Source of the DNA: Desulfopila aestuarii DSM 18488 | GTDB lineage: Bacteria > Desulfobacterota > Desulfobulbia > Desulfobulbales > Desulfocapsaceae | DNA length: 64,000 bases | Assembly (NCBI GenBank): GCA_945863875.1 | Contig: CAMBBS010000022.1 | Coordinates: 1 to 64,000, forward strand | Direction of reading: 5' to 3' | Shown here: piece after piece, positions 55,025-63,715 of the stretch | How positions within the stretch are numbered: the first letter of the stretch is position 1 | Layout of the letters: the number at the start of each line of letters is the position of its first letter | Translations under genes and position numbers: made by a program | Notes under the pieces: generated by a model | Told to the model about the DNA's origin: nothing | What the model saw: only the letters and a program-made list of their open reading frames with translations | Database searches by the model: none

Positions 55025-55042
55025 TGTGTCCCCAGATTAAAC
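55024..55042 (+). repeat. Left copy of a perfect 19-bp inverted repeat
   Basis: TTGTGTCCCCAGATTAAAC. The exact reverse complement is at 56150-56168. This copy contains the stop codon of the enclosed gene. Sequences like TGTCCCCAGATTA/TAATCTGGGGACA are often found at ends of IS200-like (RAYT) elements, from memory only. Confidence 0.75.
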
Positions 55043-56128
55043 CAGTTTCCCGCCATGGTGTTGGCCATCATACAAACGTCCATTATGCGTGGCAAGAAAA
55101 GTGGCTAAGGGGATTTCTTCCTGTTTGATAAAACCTTTGCGTGGCAGAGCGCCGCTATTGACCATTTCCAGGACAGCACAGATGGAGGCAGCCGTGGTCC
55201 AAGCGATTGCTCTTCTCGCTTTTCCTGCAATTACAACGGGAGGGTAGGCCCTGACAAATTCTTCCCGAGTGAGTTGACCATGGATCCAGCCCTCAACAGA
55301 GGCATGGATATAGACAACATCCTCGCTCACGGGCGGTTTGGCATTGACCAGCAATTTGCCGGCATTTACCTTGTCTTCACGCATCAGGAGTTCGTGCAGA
55401 AGAAAGTTCATCAAGGCGGCGTGTCCCATATATCGGATCGATTTGTAGTCGAGGTTTTCGACAAGACCATCGTAGGTTTCGCACATGGTACCAAGTCCTC
55501 CCGAAGTGGTGAATGCTTCGAGCTGCACACCATCGATGACAATCTTTTCCAGCCACTCCAGCGGCGATACCCATTTTCGGACACCACCTTCAATGACTTC
55601 ACAGTCGTTGAGGTACTCGTTGACGACCCCCTCCGGAGACCAGTTGAAGGCATAACCGAGCAAGCCGGTCGGATGTTTTGGCAGGGCGCCGACACGCAAT
55701 TTAATAGATCGTATTTTGTCAAAGCTACTGGCAAGAGAAGCTCCTGCAATAGCGATAAAGCCAGGGGCAAGGCCACATTGCGGAGCCATGACGACAGATG
55801 CGTTTCGACTCAATTCCATTATTTCTCTTGTGGTCTGTACATCTTCAGTCAGATCGAAATAGTGCGTGTCGCATTGTGCTGCAACTCGTGCTACTCCGAC
55901 ATTGAAATGGTACGGCAGGCAGGAAATTATTGCATCATGATCCTTGATGCCTTTGCTTAAGTCCGTTTCGCTGGTTATGTCGATGGCTTCGGCTGGGAAT
56001 GGAAATGTCTCGGTTACCTTCAGGTCGGCTCCAGTCACTTTGAATCCGGTCTCATGGAGCAGGAGTGCAACGAGATGTCCGACTTTGCCAAGACCCAGAA
56101 CCAATACCGAATTGATATGTTTGTTCAT
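55037..56128 (-). CDS. Saccharopine dehydrogenase-family protein (lysine 6-dehydrogenase-like)
   Basis: 363 aa. The N-terminal Rossmann motif VLVLGLGKVGHLVALLLHETG is followed by the domain linker FDLTEDVQTTREIMELSRNASVVMAPQCGLAPGF. A C-terminal catalytic domain carries FTTSGGLGTMCETYDGLVENLDYKSIRYMGH. Close types oxidise lysine or carboxynorspermidine; which applies cannot be told. An ATG with a tggag site starts 22 bases inside the right repeat. The gene is alone, framed by the 19-bp inverted repeat, which overlaps its stop. Confidence 0.8.
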   Translation of the reverse strand: MNKHINSVLVLGLGKVGHLVALLLHETGFKVTGADLKVTETFPFPAEAIDITSETDLSKGIKDHDAIISCLPYHFNVGVARVAAQCDTHYFDLTEDVQTTREIMELSRNASVVMAPQCGLAPGFIAIAGASLASSFDKIRSIKLRVGALPKHPTGLLGYAFNWSPEGVVNEYLNDCEVIEGGVRKWVSPLEWLEKIVIDGVQLEAFTTSGGLGTMCETYDGLVENLDYKSIRYMGHAALMNFLLHELLMREDKVNAGKLLVNAKPPVSEDVVYIHASVEGWIHGQLTREEFVRAYPPVVIAGKARRAIAWTTAASICAVLEMVNSGALPRKGFIKQEEIPLATFLATHNGRLYDGQHHGGKLV

Positions 56129-56149
56129 TGATGATCTCCAGTGTCATCT

Positions 56150-56168
56150 GTTTAATCTGGGGACACAA
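56150..56168 (-). repeat. Right copy of the perfect 19-bp inverted repeat
   Basis: On the plus strand this reads GTTTAATCTGGGGACACAA, the exact reverse complement of 55024-55042. It stands just upstream of the saccharopine-dehydrogenase-like start codon. Confidence 0.75.
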
Positions 56169-56336
56169 AACCGATTAACGGGGTGTCGACATTACATTGG
56201 ACTCTTTGCCCAGATTTATTCTTTTTCTTTGTTGAAAAAACTTTTTGAAGTTAGTTGGCGTTAACCCTGGCTGATTCAAACTTTGAACACACGCATCCAG
56301 TACTTCGGTTGCGAGTTCCGCCGGGCACTTAAGGCG

Positions 56337-57224
56337 CTATTTTCCGTTGCCCTTTTTCACCCGAAAAGTAGTCAGTAATATGCCTCCGAATATCAAAAGG
56401 ATGGCCTGGATATGGTTGGCCGTCAGTTTTTCTCCGAGAAAGATTACCGCCAGGATGGTGCTGAAGACCGGCATAAGATGGATAAACGGCCCGGCGATAT
56501 TGGCACCGAGCATGGTTACCGCACGGTTCCAGAAGATGAAGGCCAGTACCGAGGCGAATACCGCCACATAGACGACGGTCACAATCGATCCGCTGGAAAG
56601 GGTCATGGTTTGCCCGGTGGATAATTCGACAAGGTAGAGTGGCAAGAGGATTGTCAAACCGACGAGTACGATACCCATCTGGAAGGCAAGAGGGTGCAGT
56701 CCTTTCGGGTATCTTTTCAGATTGGCGGAATAAAGTGCCCAGCAGGCTGCAGCCATAAATACCAGAATATCCCCCCGGTTGAAACGGAGATGCCGGAGCG
56801 TTGCCAGTTCGCCCTGGGAGATGATCAGCATGACCCCGCAAAGAGATATGGCGACGCCGAGATACTGCCTGAGGCTGAGCCGGTCGTTGTACATTGCCCA
56901 GGAAAAAAGGACAATGATGATCGGTGTGCAGGAGTTGACCAGCACCGCATTGATGGCGGTGGTGGTCTGGATGGCCAGATAAATGAGGCTGTTAAATCCG
57001 GCTACCCCGAGGACGCCCTGGATAATGATATATCTGCCGTGCGTCAGGACAAGCCGACGCTGGGCAAGGAGATGGCGGAGACTGAAGGTGGACAGAATCA
57101 GCAGTGCCAGTGTCCATCGCCAGAACGCAAGAGAAAATGGCGGAATTTCCGCATGCATGCCGCGGCTGAGCACGAAATTGCCGGACCAGAAAAGAGTGGT
57201 AAGGATCAGCAGGAGATAGGGCAT
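56337..57224 (-). CDS. EamA-family (DMT superfamily) transporter
   Basis: 295 aa with ten hydrophobic helices and two EamA repeats. The first begins LLILTTLFWSGNFVLSRGMHAEIPP with the family Trp, and the second FMAAACWALYSANLKRYPKG; the end AVIFLGEKLTANHIQAILLIFGGILLT is the classic signature. Probable metabolite or drug exporter. It is 46 bases downstream of the AI-2E-type gene and could share the lut transcript. Confidence 0.85.
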   Translation of the reverse strand: MPYLLLILTTLFWSGNFVLSRGMHAEIPPFSLAFWRWTLALLILSTFSLRHLLAQRRLVLTHGRYIIIQGVLGVAGFNSLIYLAIQTTTAINAVLVNSCTPIIIVLFSWAMYNDRLSLRQYLGVAISLCGVMLIISQGELATLRHLRFNRGDILVFMAAACWALYSANLKRYPKGLHPLAFQMGIVLVGLTILLPLYLVELSTGQTMTLSSGSIVTVVYVAVFASVLAFIFWNRAVTMLGANIAGPFIHLMPVFSTILAVIFLGEKLTANHIQAILLIFGGILLTTFRVKKGNGK

Positions 57225-57270
57225 TGCAGCGGTCGTTTCCGTGGGTTAAAGGTCGAGGAGGTCATCCCCG

Positions 57271-58389
57271 TTATTGGTTATCCGCTGGTTCGTCGTCGGC
57301 TACCGGCGCATCATGCCTCTTTTTCAGGACAACGTCAACATGGGGAAGATAGTCTTTGAAAACCACGCCGTAAATTTCCCAGATGGTAATAAAAAGAGCA
57401 GCAACGAGTGGGCCGATAATGATGCCGAGCAGGCCGAACATGGACAGCCCGCCAAGGGTACCGAAAAGGACAAAAAGATCGTGCATTTCGGTGTCCTTGC
57501 CGACCAGACGTGGACGGATGATATTGTCCAGATTGCCGGCAACCGCACCGCACAGGACAGCCAGTACGATCACCCCGGTGAAATTTCCGGCCAGGGCGAG
57601 GACGAGCAGGGCGGGAAACCAGATGATCGCCGTACCAAAAGCAGGGATGATCGACATGACCGCCATCAATGAGCCCCAGAAGACCGGCCCATCAATCCCG
57701 GCTATGGCGAAAGCGATGCCGCAGACAGTTCCCTGGATGATGCCGATTATCAGGGTTCCCTTGATGGTCGCTCTGGTGACCGAGGTAAAGCGGTAGAGCA
57801 GGCGTTGCTCATTGAGGTCATCCAGAGGGAGAAAAAAGAGAATTTTCTGCAGCAGCAGGTCGCCCATGGTGAGAAAATAGAACATCACATAGAGCATGAT
57901 GATCGACGAGAAAATAGCGTCAATGGTTACCTTGGTAAAAGACGAGAGCGAATCGATGAGAAAGCTGGAGACGGTGCCGACAAGCTCCCCTGCCTTTTGC
58001 ACGATGACATCGCGATAGGGGAGTATCTCCTCGTAATAGGGGATCTTCTCCAGATAGTTGGTCAGCGTGCTGGGCTGATTGATAAAACTCTGCACCCAGG
58101 GGGTTACGGATTGCCCAATCTCGATGGCCTGGGCCACCACCAGAGTAATAAGGACGGTGAGTGGTATCAGGACCAGCAGGATGATAGCCAGTATGGTCAG
58201 GATGGAAGCAAGTGTCTCTCGGCCGCCAAGTTTTCTGGTGAGCAGGTGATGGGCCGGCATGACCATCGCCGAAAAGAGCCCGGCCATGAAAATAGCCATC
58301 AGGAACTGATGGACCATGGACAGAAAAAGGGCGGAAATAAGGATGACCAGACAGAGCAGTGTCGTCTTGTTGACCAGTGCCTGTTTCAT
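57271..58389 (-). CDS. AI-2E family transporter (TqsA/PerM-like permease)
   Basis: 372 aa. Eight hydrophobic segments and the C-terminal family block GFVLP-like FGTAIIWFPALLVLALAGNFTGVIVLAVLCGAVAGNLDNIIRPRLVG..GLSMFGLLGIIIGPLVAALFITIWEIY identify it. The start overlaps the lutC stop (ATGA), so it is translated with the lactate genes. Family members are mostly uncharacterised, some move autoinducer-2 or cations. A link to lactate uptake is inference. Confidence 0.85.
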   Translation of the reverse strand: MKQALVNKTTLLCLVILISALFLSMVHQFLMAIFMAGLFSAMVMPAHHLLTRKLGGRETLASILTILAIILLVLIPLTVLITLVVAQAIEIGQSVTPWVQSFINQPSTLTNYLEKIPYYEEILPYRDVIVQKAGELVGTVSSFLIDSLSSFTKVTIDAIFSSIIMLYVMFYFLTMGDLLLQKILFFLPLDDLNEQRLLYRFTSVTRATIKGTLIIGIIQGTVCGIAFAIAGIDGPVFWGSLMAVMSIIPAFGTAIIWFPALLVLALAGNFTGVIVLAVLCGAVAGNLDNIIRPRLVGKDTEMHDLFVLFGTLGGLSMFGLLGIIIGPLVAALFITIWEIYGVVFKDYLPHVDVVLKKRHDAPVADDEPADNQ

Positions 58390-59120
58390 CTTTCTGTCAC
58401 TGGTTCGGCGAGGACAATGAGATGCAGCTCACGCGGACCATGCGCTCCATAGACCATATGCGCCTCTATGTCGGCCGTTTTTGAAGGGCCGGAGATGAAA
58501 ACCAAGCTGTCCAGGTACGATTTCTGCCGCAGCAGGGCGTAGGCCTCGGCCAGGTCAGCGACGATATTTTCCCTGCGCAGCAGGGCAATGTGCAGAGAGG
58601 GAAGCAGGGAGGTTGAGCGCGGGCGTCCGGGTTCGGTCAATTGTATCACGGTCGCCGAATCGGCTACACCGATGGTCGGTGCAGTTATGCCGATGAAAGA
58701 GGCGATGGTTTTGTCGGTAATCTGCCGGTCCCGGCTGAAGGTGGTGTGCAGGGTCACGGCTTCCCGGTTAAAACGGTTCCATAGCTCTAAGGCGGCGATA
58801 TCCGGATGATCATGCATGATGACATGTTTTACGTAATTGAATTCCGGTTCTTTGGTGCGGATCAGTTCGACGACGACGTCGGCCGCTTCGTGCAAGGATT
58901 CGGCGATATGGCTGCTGATGTTCAGCATATTGCCGTTGTGCAGGAAAATTGTTACCAGCTCGTTAAGCTCCGTCACCGTGCGGCCGCAGATTTTCTTCAG
59001 CGTCTCGGTCGTGTCCGGAGCGGCAAACAGCCTGGGAAAAGTACTTTTTGAACGTTCAACTTGTGGTGCCTCGCCAAGAGCCGTCCGGACGTTTGCCAGA
59101 AAGGTGGTTTGCTTATGCAT
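58386..59120 (-). CDS. lutC: LUD-domain protein LutC
   Basis: 244 aa. The LUD/LutC-type domain (LIRTKEPEFNYVKHVIMHDHPDIAAL, ADSATVIQLTEPGRPRSTSLLPSLHIAL, ISGPSKTADIEAHMVYGAHGPRELHLIVL) is complete. LutA, LutB and LutC form an L-lactate-oxidising complex in Bacillus; the LUD proteins may act with other dehydrogenases in sulfate reducers. ATG at 59120 follows aaggagg. It overlaps lutB by 8 bases. Confidence 0.9.
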   Translation of the reverse strand: MHKQTTFLANVRTALGEAPQVERSKSTFPRLFAAPDTTETLKKICGRTVTELNELVTIFLHNGNMLNISSHIAESLHEAADVVVELIRTKEPEFNYVKHVIMHDHPDIAALELWNRFNREAVTLHTTFSRDRQITDKTIASFIGITAPTIGVADSATVIQLTEPGRPRSTSLLPSLHIALLRRENIVADLAEAYALLRQKSYLDSLVFISGPSKTADIEAHMVYGAHGPRELHLIVLAEPVTER

Positions 59121-60588
59121 TGTTGTCCTCCTTGGTCGCCACAGGGAGTTTCGGCAAGGGGGTGGCGTGTTTTTCCTGCCAGATTTCGTCAAAGGTCTTT
59201 TTGGCGATGGGCGGCAGATCACGCCCATCGGTCCAGCCGGAGGCGACCCCCGCCATCCTTTTAATCATCCTGTTTTTCTCGACAAAGGGCCGCTGGCACA
59301 GGCGGGCGATTTTCAGACCGGTCCGGTAGAGAGGACTCCAGCAGACAATGAGCCGCCACAGGGTGAATGCATATACCTCGAGGGGATTATGCTGCCTGGT
59401 ATTCCATCTGTCGCTGCCATAGGCCAGTTTTTGCCGAAGCGCGGCAAGCATGCGCGGCAGATCGATCTGCACCGGGCAGATATCCTTGCAGGCGCCGCAC
59501 AGGGTTTCCCCTTTGCACAGATCGGCATGTTTGTTGATGCCGTCGAGCAGTGGCGTGACGACCGCGCCGATCGGGCCGCAGTACGGTGAATTATAGGCAT
59601 GCCCGCCGATCCTGCCGTAAACCGGACAGATATTCAGGCAGGCGCCGCAGCGGATGCAGGCGAGAACCTCGCGGAATTCCGGGTCGGCGAGGATCTTCGA
59701 CCTGCCATTGTCGATGATGACCAGATGAAACTCCTTCGATCCATCCGGGTCGTCGTCACTGCTCGGCCCGCCGACAAAACTGACGTAGGTGGACAATTTC
59801 TGCAAGGCCGCCCCCCTGGTTAGCAGCTGGACTGTCTCCCGGTGCTCATCAAGGGTTGCGACGATGCGCTCCATGCCCATAAGCGCCACATGTACCGGCG
59901 GCATGGTTGTCGACATACGGATGTTCCCTTCGTTGGACACCAGGCTGATATGGCCGGTTGCGGCACAAGCCAGGTTGCAGCCGGTCAGGCCCATATCAGC
60001 ACTGAGCAGCTTTTCGCGCAGCGCCTTGCGGGCCGCCGCCGTCAGTGATGGCGGATCGTCGGTGTAGTCGATTCCCAGTTTTTCAGCAAAAAGTTCCCCG
60101 ATCCGGCTGCGGTCCATGTGGATACAGGGCGCAATAATATGCGAGGGTTTGTCACCGGCCAGCTGAATGATGTATTCGCCGAGGTCGGTTTCCACTACCT
60201 CGATGCCGGCCTCTTGCAAAGCCGGATCGATGGCGATTTCCATAGAGAGCATCGACTTGCCCTTGACCACCCGTTTGACCTCGTTTTTTCTGGCCACGTC
60301 GAGGGTATAGTCGATAGCATCCTGCGCGGTTTCGGCAAAATGGACATGGCCGCCCCTGGTTCTTACGTTTTTTGCCAGTTCAGCGAGCAGTATGTCCAGG
60401 TACTCAAGGTTTTTCATGCGCGATTTCTTCACCCGCCTGCGCATATCCTGATCGTCCATTTCCGCCCACAGCGCCATGGCACCCTTGCCGAAGCGATTCT
60501 GCAGGCTGTGCAGGCTTGCCTGCAGTCGTGGCGAATCCATGCTTTTTTTTGCGTCCATGCAGTATTGTGATTGCGGCTTTTTGCTCAT
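59113..60588 (-). CDS. lutB: LUD-domain and 4Fe-4S protein LutB
   Basis: 491 aa. A LUD domain (HVHFAETAQDAIDYTLDVARKNEVKRVVKGKSMLSMEIAID) is followed by two ferredoxin-like clusters, CIRCGACLNICPVYGRIGG and CGACKDICPVQIDLPRM. A C-terminal lutB-type helix bundle follows. It carries electrons from lactate oxidation. Overlaps lutA by 4 bases (ATGA) and lutC by 8. Confidence 0.93.
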   Translation of the reverse strand: MSKKPQSQYCMDAKKSMDSPRLQASLHSLQNRFGKGAMALWAEMDDQDMRRRVKKSRMKNLEYLDILLAELAKNVRTRGGHVHFAETAQDAIDYTLDVARKNEVKRVVKGKSMLSMEIAIDPALQEAGIEVVETDLGEYIIQLAGDKPSHIIAPCIHMDRSRIGELFAEKLGIDYTDDPPSLTAAARKALREKLLSADMGLTGCNLACAATGHISLVSNEGNIRMSTTMPPVHVALMGMERIVATLDEHRETVQLLTRGAALQKLSTYVSFVGGPSSDDDPDGSKEFHLVIIDNGRSKILADPEFREVLACIRCGACLNICPVYGRIGGHAYNSPYCGPIGAVVTPLLDGINKHADLCKGETLCGACKDICPVQIDLPRMLAALRQKLAYGSDRWNTRQHNPLEVYAFTLWRLIVCWSPLYRTGLKIARLCQRPFVEKNRMIKRMAGVASGWTDGRDLPPIAKKTFDEIWQEKHATPLPKLPVATKEDNNA

Positions 60589-61328
60589 CTCTTCTCTCCT
60601 TTGTCGCCAGCAAGGATCTGGGCGATATGCAGTACCTGAACGTCTTCTCCCCGTCTTCTGAGGCGGCCGAGAATGTTCATGAGGCAGCTGATATCGCAGC
60701 CGGTTACCGTGCCCGCCCCGGTCGCCAGGATGTTGTCGACCTTCTCGTCGACCATGGCGACACTGATCTCGGGGTAGTTGACACTGAAGGTTCCCCCGAA
60801 GCCGCAGCAGGTATCACTGTCACGCATCTCGATCAGCTCCAGTCCCCGGACGTTTTTAAGCAGGGTTCGGGGTTGGTCGGCAATGCCCAGGCCACGGTTC
60901 AGATGGCAGGAGTCGTGATAGGTGACGGTGCCTGGGAATTGTGCCCCGACATCGTGTATGGCCAGTTCGTCGACGAGATACTGCGTGAACTCAAAGGTTT
61001 TAGCGCCGATGGCGAGGGCCCTGCTGTGCATGGCGGGGTCGTCGGCAAAAAGCTCGGGGTAGTGGTGGCGTACCATGTGCACACAGGAACCGGACGGACA
61101 GACAATAACTGCCGCTGCCTCAAAAATGTCGATAAAATGTTTTGCCGCAGCCGCGGCATCGCGGCTGTAGCCGCTGTTGAAGGCTGGCTGGCCGCAGCAG
61201 GTCTGTCCCGGTGGGTAATCATAGGCCACGCCAAGTCTGTCGAAAACAGAGATCATCGCCTCGCCGGTTTCGGGAAACATGGTATCAACAAGACATTGAA
61301 TAAAGAGGGAAACCGTTTTGCCAGGCAT
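60585..61328 (-). CDS. lutA: CCG-domain Fe-S oxidoreductase LutA
   Basis: 247 aa. Two CCG domains are recognisable, with GQTCCGQPAFNSGYS, and YHDSCHLNRGLGIADQPR plus DTCCGFGGTFSVNY, which bind non-cubane 4Fe-4S clusters in heterodisulfide-reductase-like proteins. It is the first gene of lutABC. Its promoter should lie in the 300-base gap 61329-61625, where I could not fix a site. Confidence 0.93.
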   Translation of the reverse strand: MPGKTVSLFIQCLVDTMFPETGEAMISVFDRLGVAYDYPPGQTCCGQPAFNSGYSRDAAAAAKHFIDIFEAAAVIVCPSGSCVHMVRHHYPELFADDPAMHSRALAIGAKTFEFTQYLVDELAIHDVGAQFPGTVTYHDSCHLNRGLGIADQPRTLLKNVRGLELIEMRDSDTCCGFGGTFSVNYPEISVAMVDEKVDNILATGAGTVTGCDISCLMNILGRLRRRGEDVQVLHIAQILAGDKGEKR

Positions 61329-61625
61329 TGTTGTGTCCTCAGGTTGACAGGAAAAAGAAGAAGCTGTCTATTTTTTTGATTGCAGGTGTATAAAATGTTA
61401 TGAAAAATACCCGTTTTGCACCAACACTGCAACATGAGCGAGGTGCTTGAGGAGTGCCAGTTCCTTCTCCGTGGCCAAATGTGCTCGATGTTATTTCCTG
61501 GAAAAATTTGGCCGGTCGGGCAAAGGCCCTCTATTTGCTTGAATGAATTCGCATAATCTTCTACAAAGGTCAATAGGAATGTGCCGTACCCTACAATTAC
61601 TAACTCAAACGAGACGAGGGAAGAA

Positions 61626-62588
61626 ATGAAAAAAATTGCGAAAACTATTGTCCTGACAGCCTTGCTGGCCTTTGCCGCGAATGTCAATGCCCAGCCGGTC
61701 AAGATTGCCGTCAGTCAATTTGTCGAACACCCTGCTTTGAATGCGGTGTTGAAAGGGTTTAAAGATGACCTAGCGGAAAACGCCGTCGAGGTTGAATACA
61801 AAGAATACAATGCCCATGGCAATATGGGCACGGCCAGTCAGATTGCCACCCAGATCGCCTCCGATGCACCGGATATGATCGTGGCGATCGCCACACCGAA
61901 TGCCCAGGCCTGTGCCAAGGCGTACGACAAGGCGCCGCAGCTGGCCCATACCCCGATGCTGTTTACGGCGATCACTGACCCCCTTGCCGCCGGACTGGTC
62001 AAGGACTATAAGCATCCCGGGCCAAATATTACCGGTGTTTCCAACCAGATGCCCATGGACAAGCATCTCGATATGCTTCGCCGTTTTCTGCCTGGGCTGA
62101 AAAAACTCGGGGTGATGTATAACGCCGGAGAAGTGAACTCGGTTTCAAATGTGAAACGGCTTAAAGCAGCGGCTATCGAGAGAGACATTACCATCATCGA
62201 TGCACCGGTGACCAACTCCGCTGATGTCTATCAGGCGGCGCAGAGTCTTGTCGGCAAGGTCGATGCGGTGTACGTGCCGACGGATAATACCGTCGTCTCA
62301 TCTCTTGAGGCGGTAGTGAAGGTCTGCGAACGGACCAAGCTGCCGCTGTTTAGTGCCGATACGGATTCGGTTGAGCGGGGAGCGATTGCCGCCATGGGTT
62401 TCGACTATTATCTACATGGCAAGCAGACCGGGGCCATGGCCAGGAAAATTCTCGCCGGCACCAGCCCTGCAGCCCTTCCGGTCGAGTTCCAGAAAGACCT
62501 CACTTTCCATATAAACCCAAAAGCGGCGGAGCGTATGGGGCTTGTAATTGACCAGGCGATTCTTGATTCAGCCGACACCCTGCACTAA
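61626..62588 (+). CDS. ABC transporter substrate-binding protein (TrpX/PF04392 type)
   Basis: 320 aa. A Sec signal peptide (residues 1-22, MKKIAKTIVLTALLAFAANVNA) is followed by a two-lobe periplasmic-binding fold of the ABC_sub_bind family (IAVSQFVEHPALNAVLKGFKDDLAE, TAITDPLAAGLVKDYKHPGPNITGVS, LGVMYNAGEVNSVSNVKRLK). Members bind tryptophan, tyrosine or similar ligands. The ATPase and permease that normally follow are missing here, so the protein is an orphan in this window. ATG at 61626 is preferred, with gaggga before it. Confidence 0.85.
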   Translation: MKKIAKTIVLTALLAFAANVNAQPVKIAVSQFVEHPALNAVLKGFKDDLAENAVEVEYKEYNAHGNMGTASQIATQIASDAPDMIVAIATPNAQACAKAYDKAPQLAHTPMLFTAITDPLAAGLVKDYKHPGPNITGVSNQMPMDKHLDMLRRFLPGLKKLGVMYNAGEVNSVSNVKRLKAAAIERDITIIDAPVTNSADVYQAAQSLVGKVDAVYVPTDNTVVSSLEAVVKVCERTKLPLFSADTDSVERGAIAAMGFDYYLHGKQTGAMARKILAGTSPAALPVEFQKDLTFHINPKAAERMGLVIDQAILDSADTLH

Positions 62589-62618
62589 GGCAATTCTCAT
62601 CAGTCGAGGCTGTTGCCG

Positions 62619-62651
62619 ACCCTCCCCGCCGCCTGTACCTGCGGGGAGGGT
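62619..62651. terminator. Terminator after the substrate-binding protein
   Basis: ACCCTCCCCGC (62619-62629) pairs perfectly with GCGGGGAGGGT (62641-62651). It separates two convergent genes and may act on both strands. The T-tract is short. Confidence 0.65.
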
Positions 62652-62695
62652 GTTATGGTATTGCTTCTGCCACGAGGTGCAGCGCGCGGGGGCGC

Positions 62696-63121
62696 TTAGC
62701 GCTGCGGATAATCCTTCTTCCACGGTTCTTTTTGTTTTCTGGTATAGTCCGTCAGGGCCTTATAAAATGCACCCACGGCAAGTTCCGCGCAATGGAAATG
62801 ATCCGACGGCAGGGTTTGCAGATAATCCGAGACGTTTTCTGGAGTGAGCCGCCAGCCATCGGTGAGGGTTCGCCCTTCCATCAAGATCGAGACGGTGTTG
62901 CCGCAGGCCACCGTATTGGCGCATCCCTCTACCCGAAAGGTGATCATGCGGATCTGCCCGGCCTGGATGGACAGGTACATTTCGATGGTGTCGCCGCAGT
63001 CGCCTGTCCGCTTCCCATAGCCGTCCGGCTTTTCGAGCTCCCCATATCGTTCAATCCGGGAAACCATCGCCTGGAAATTTGTTGAGTGGTCCTGAAAGGA
63101 GGTGTTCTGCATCTGTTCCAT
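62696..63121 (-). CDS. NifU-like Fe-S cluster scaffold protein
   Basis: 141 aa, matching the NifU N-terminal/IscU-like scaffold. The three cluster cysteines are GDCGDTIEMYL, EGCANTVACGNTVSILMEGR and DHFHCAEL, in the order expected. A C-terminal thioredoxin-like or NFU extension is absent. It is separate from any isc/suf genes seen here. It lies seven bases from the hemerythrin gene and is likely co-transcribed. Confidence 0.82.
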   Translation of the reverse strand: MEQMQNTSFQDHSTNFQAMVSRIERYGELEKPDGYGKRTGDCGDTIEMYLSIQAGQIRMITFRVEGCANTVACGNTVSILMEGRTLTDGWRLTPENVSDYLQTLPSDHFHCAELAVGAFYKALTDYTRKQKEPWKKDYPQR

Positions 63122-63127
63122 ACTCTA

Positions 63128-63535
63128 TCAGCGAAGTTCTTTGCTTTTAAAAAAATCCTTATATTTCATGTCCTCTTGTAGGATATGTCCGACCAGCCAG
63201 GTGCCGAGATAATCCAAAAGTGCCACGGAGAGAACATTTGGTCCAATATCCGTCGCCGAGTAAAAGGAAATGGTTTTGTCGATAAAGGCCTGATGCTGTT
63301 TCTCTTGCACGCTTATCTGCTCATAGCCGTATTCTGCCATGAGAAATTCTTCAGCTCGAAAATGAACCTGGGCATAGTCGGTCATTTCCGTCAGAAGGTC
63401 GGCAATCGTTCTTGGGTCGGTCAGGGTGTGTTGTTCTTCAATCAGCCGGTTGATCATGCCGAGCAACTTTTTATGCTGCTCGTCCATTTCTTTTACGCCG
63501 ACACTGAATTCATTTTTCCAATTGATTGTTTCCAT
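63128..63535 (-). CDS. Bacteriohemerythrin with one substituted iron ligand
   Basis: 135 aa with the hemerythrin four-helix fold. Ligands visible are H21, H58, E62, H81, H117 and D122 in the usual spacing. The position expected to be a sixth histidine four residues before H81 is Gln77 (SVQEKQHQAF), read as CAA. Oxygen binding may be weakened or altered. ATG at 63535 follows gaggaag; an upstream in-frame codon at 63568 is less likely. Confidence 0.85.
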   Translation of the reverse strand: METINWKNEFSVGVKEMDEQHKKLLGMINRLIEEQHTLTDPRTIADLLTEMTDYAQVHFRAEEFLMAEYGYEQISVQEKQHQAFIDKTISFYSATDIGPNVLSVALLDYLGTWLVGHILQEDMKYKDFFKSKELR

Positions 63536-63653
63536 AAGCTTCCTCGATACAAGTAGTTGTTTTTTCAAGATACTCTCTGAAGAGTTACGCAGAATACCAC
63601 GAAGCGCATTCTTTACAAGAAATAATTGTGAAGAGCAGATGAGGAAGAAAAGA

Positions 63654-63691
63654 CCGGCCTGATTCTTCGATAAAGAGAAGAATCAGGCCGG
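63654..63691 (-). terminator. Strong terminator of citrate synthase gene
   Basis: A perfect 15-bp stem (CCGGCCTGATTCTTC with GAAGAATCAGGCCGG) and an 8-base loop lie 25 bases downstream of the gltA stop; on the minus strand TCTTTTCTT follows. Confidence 0.8.
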
Positions 63692-63715
63692 AAGGAGAGT
63701 GGCGGCGACTCTCTC

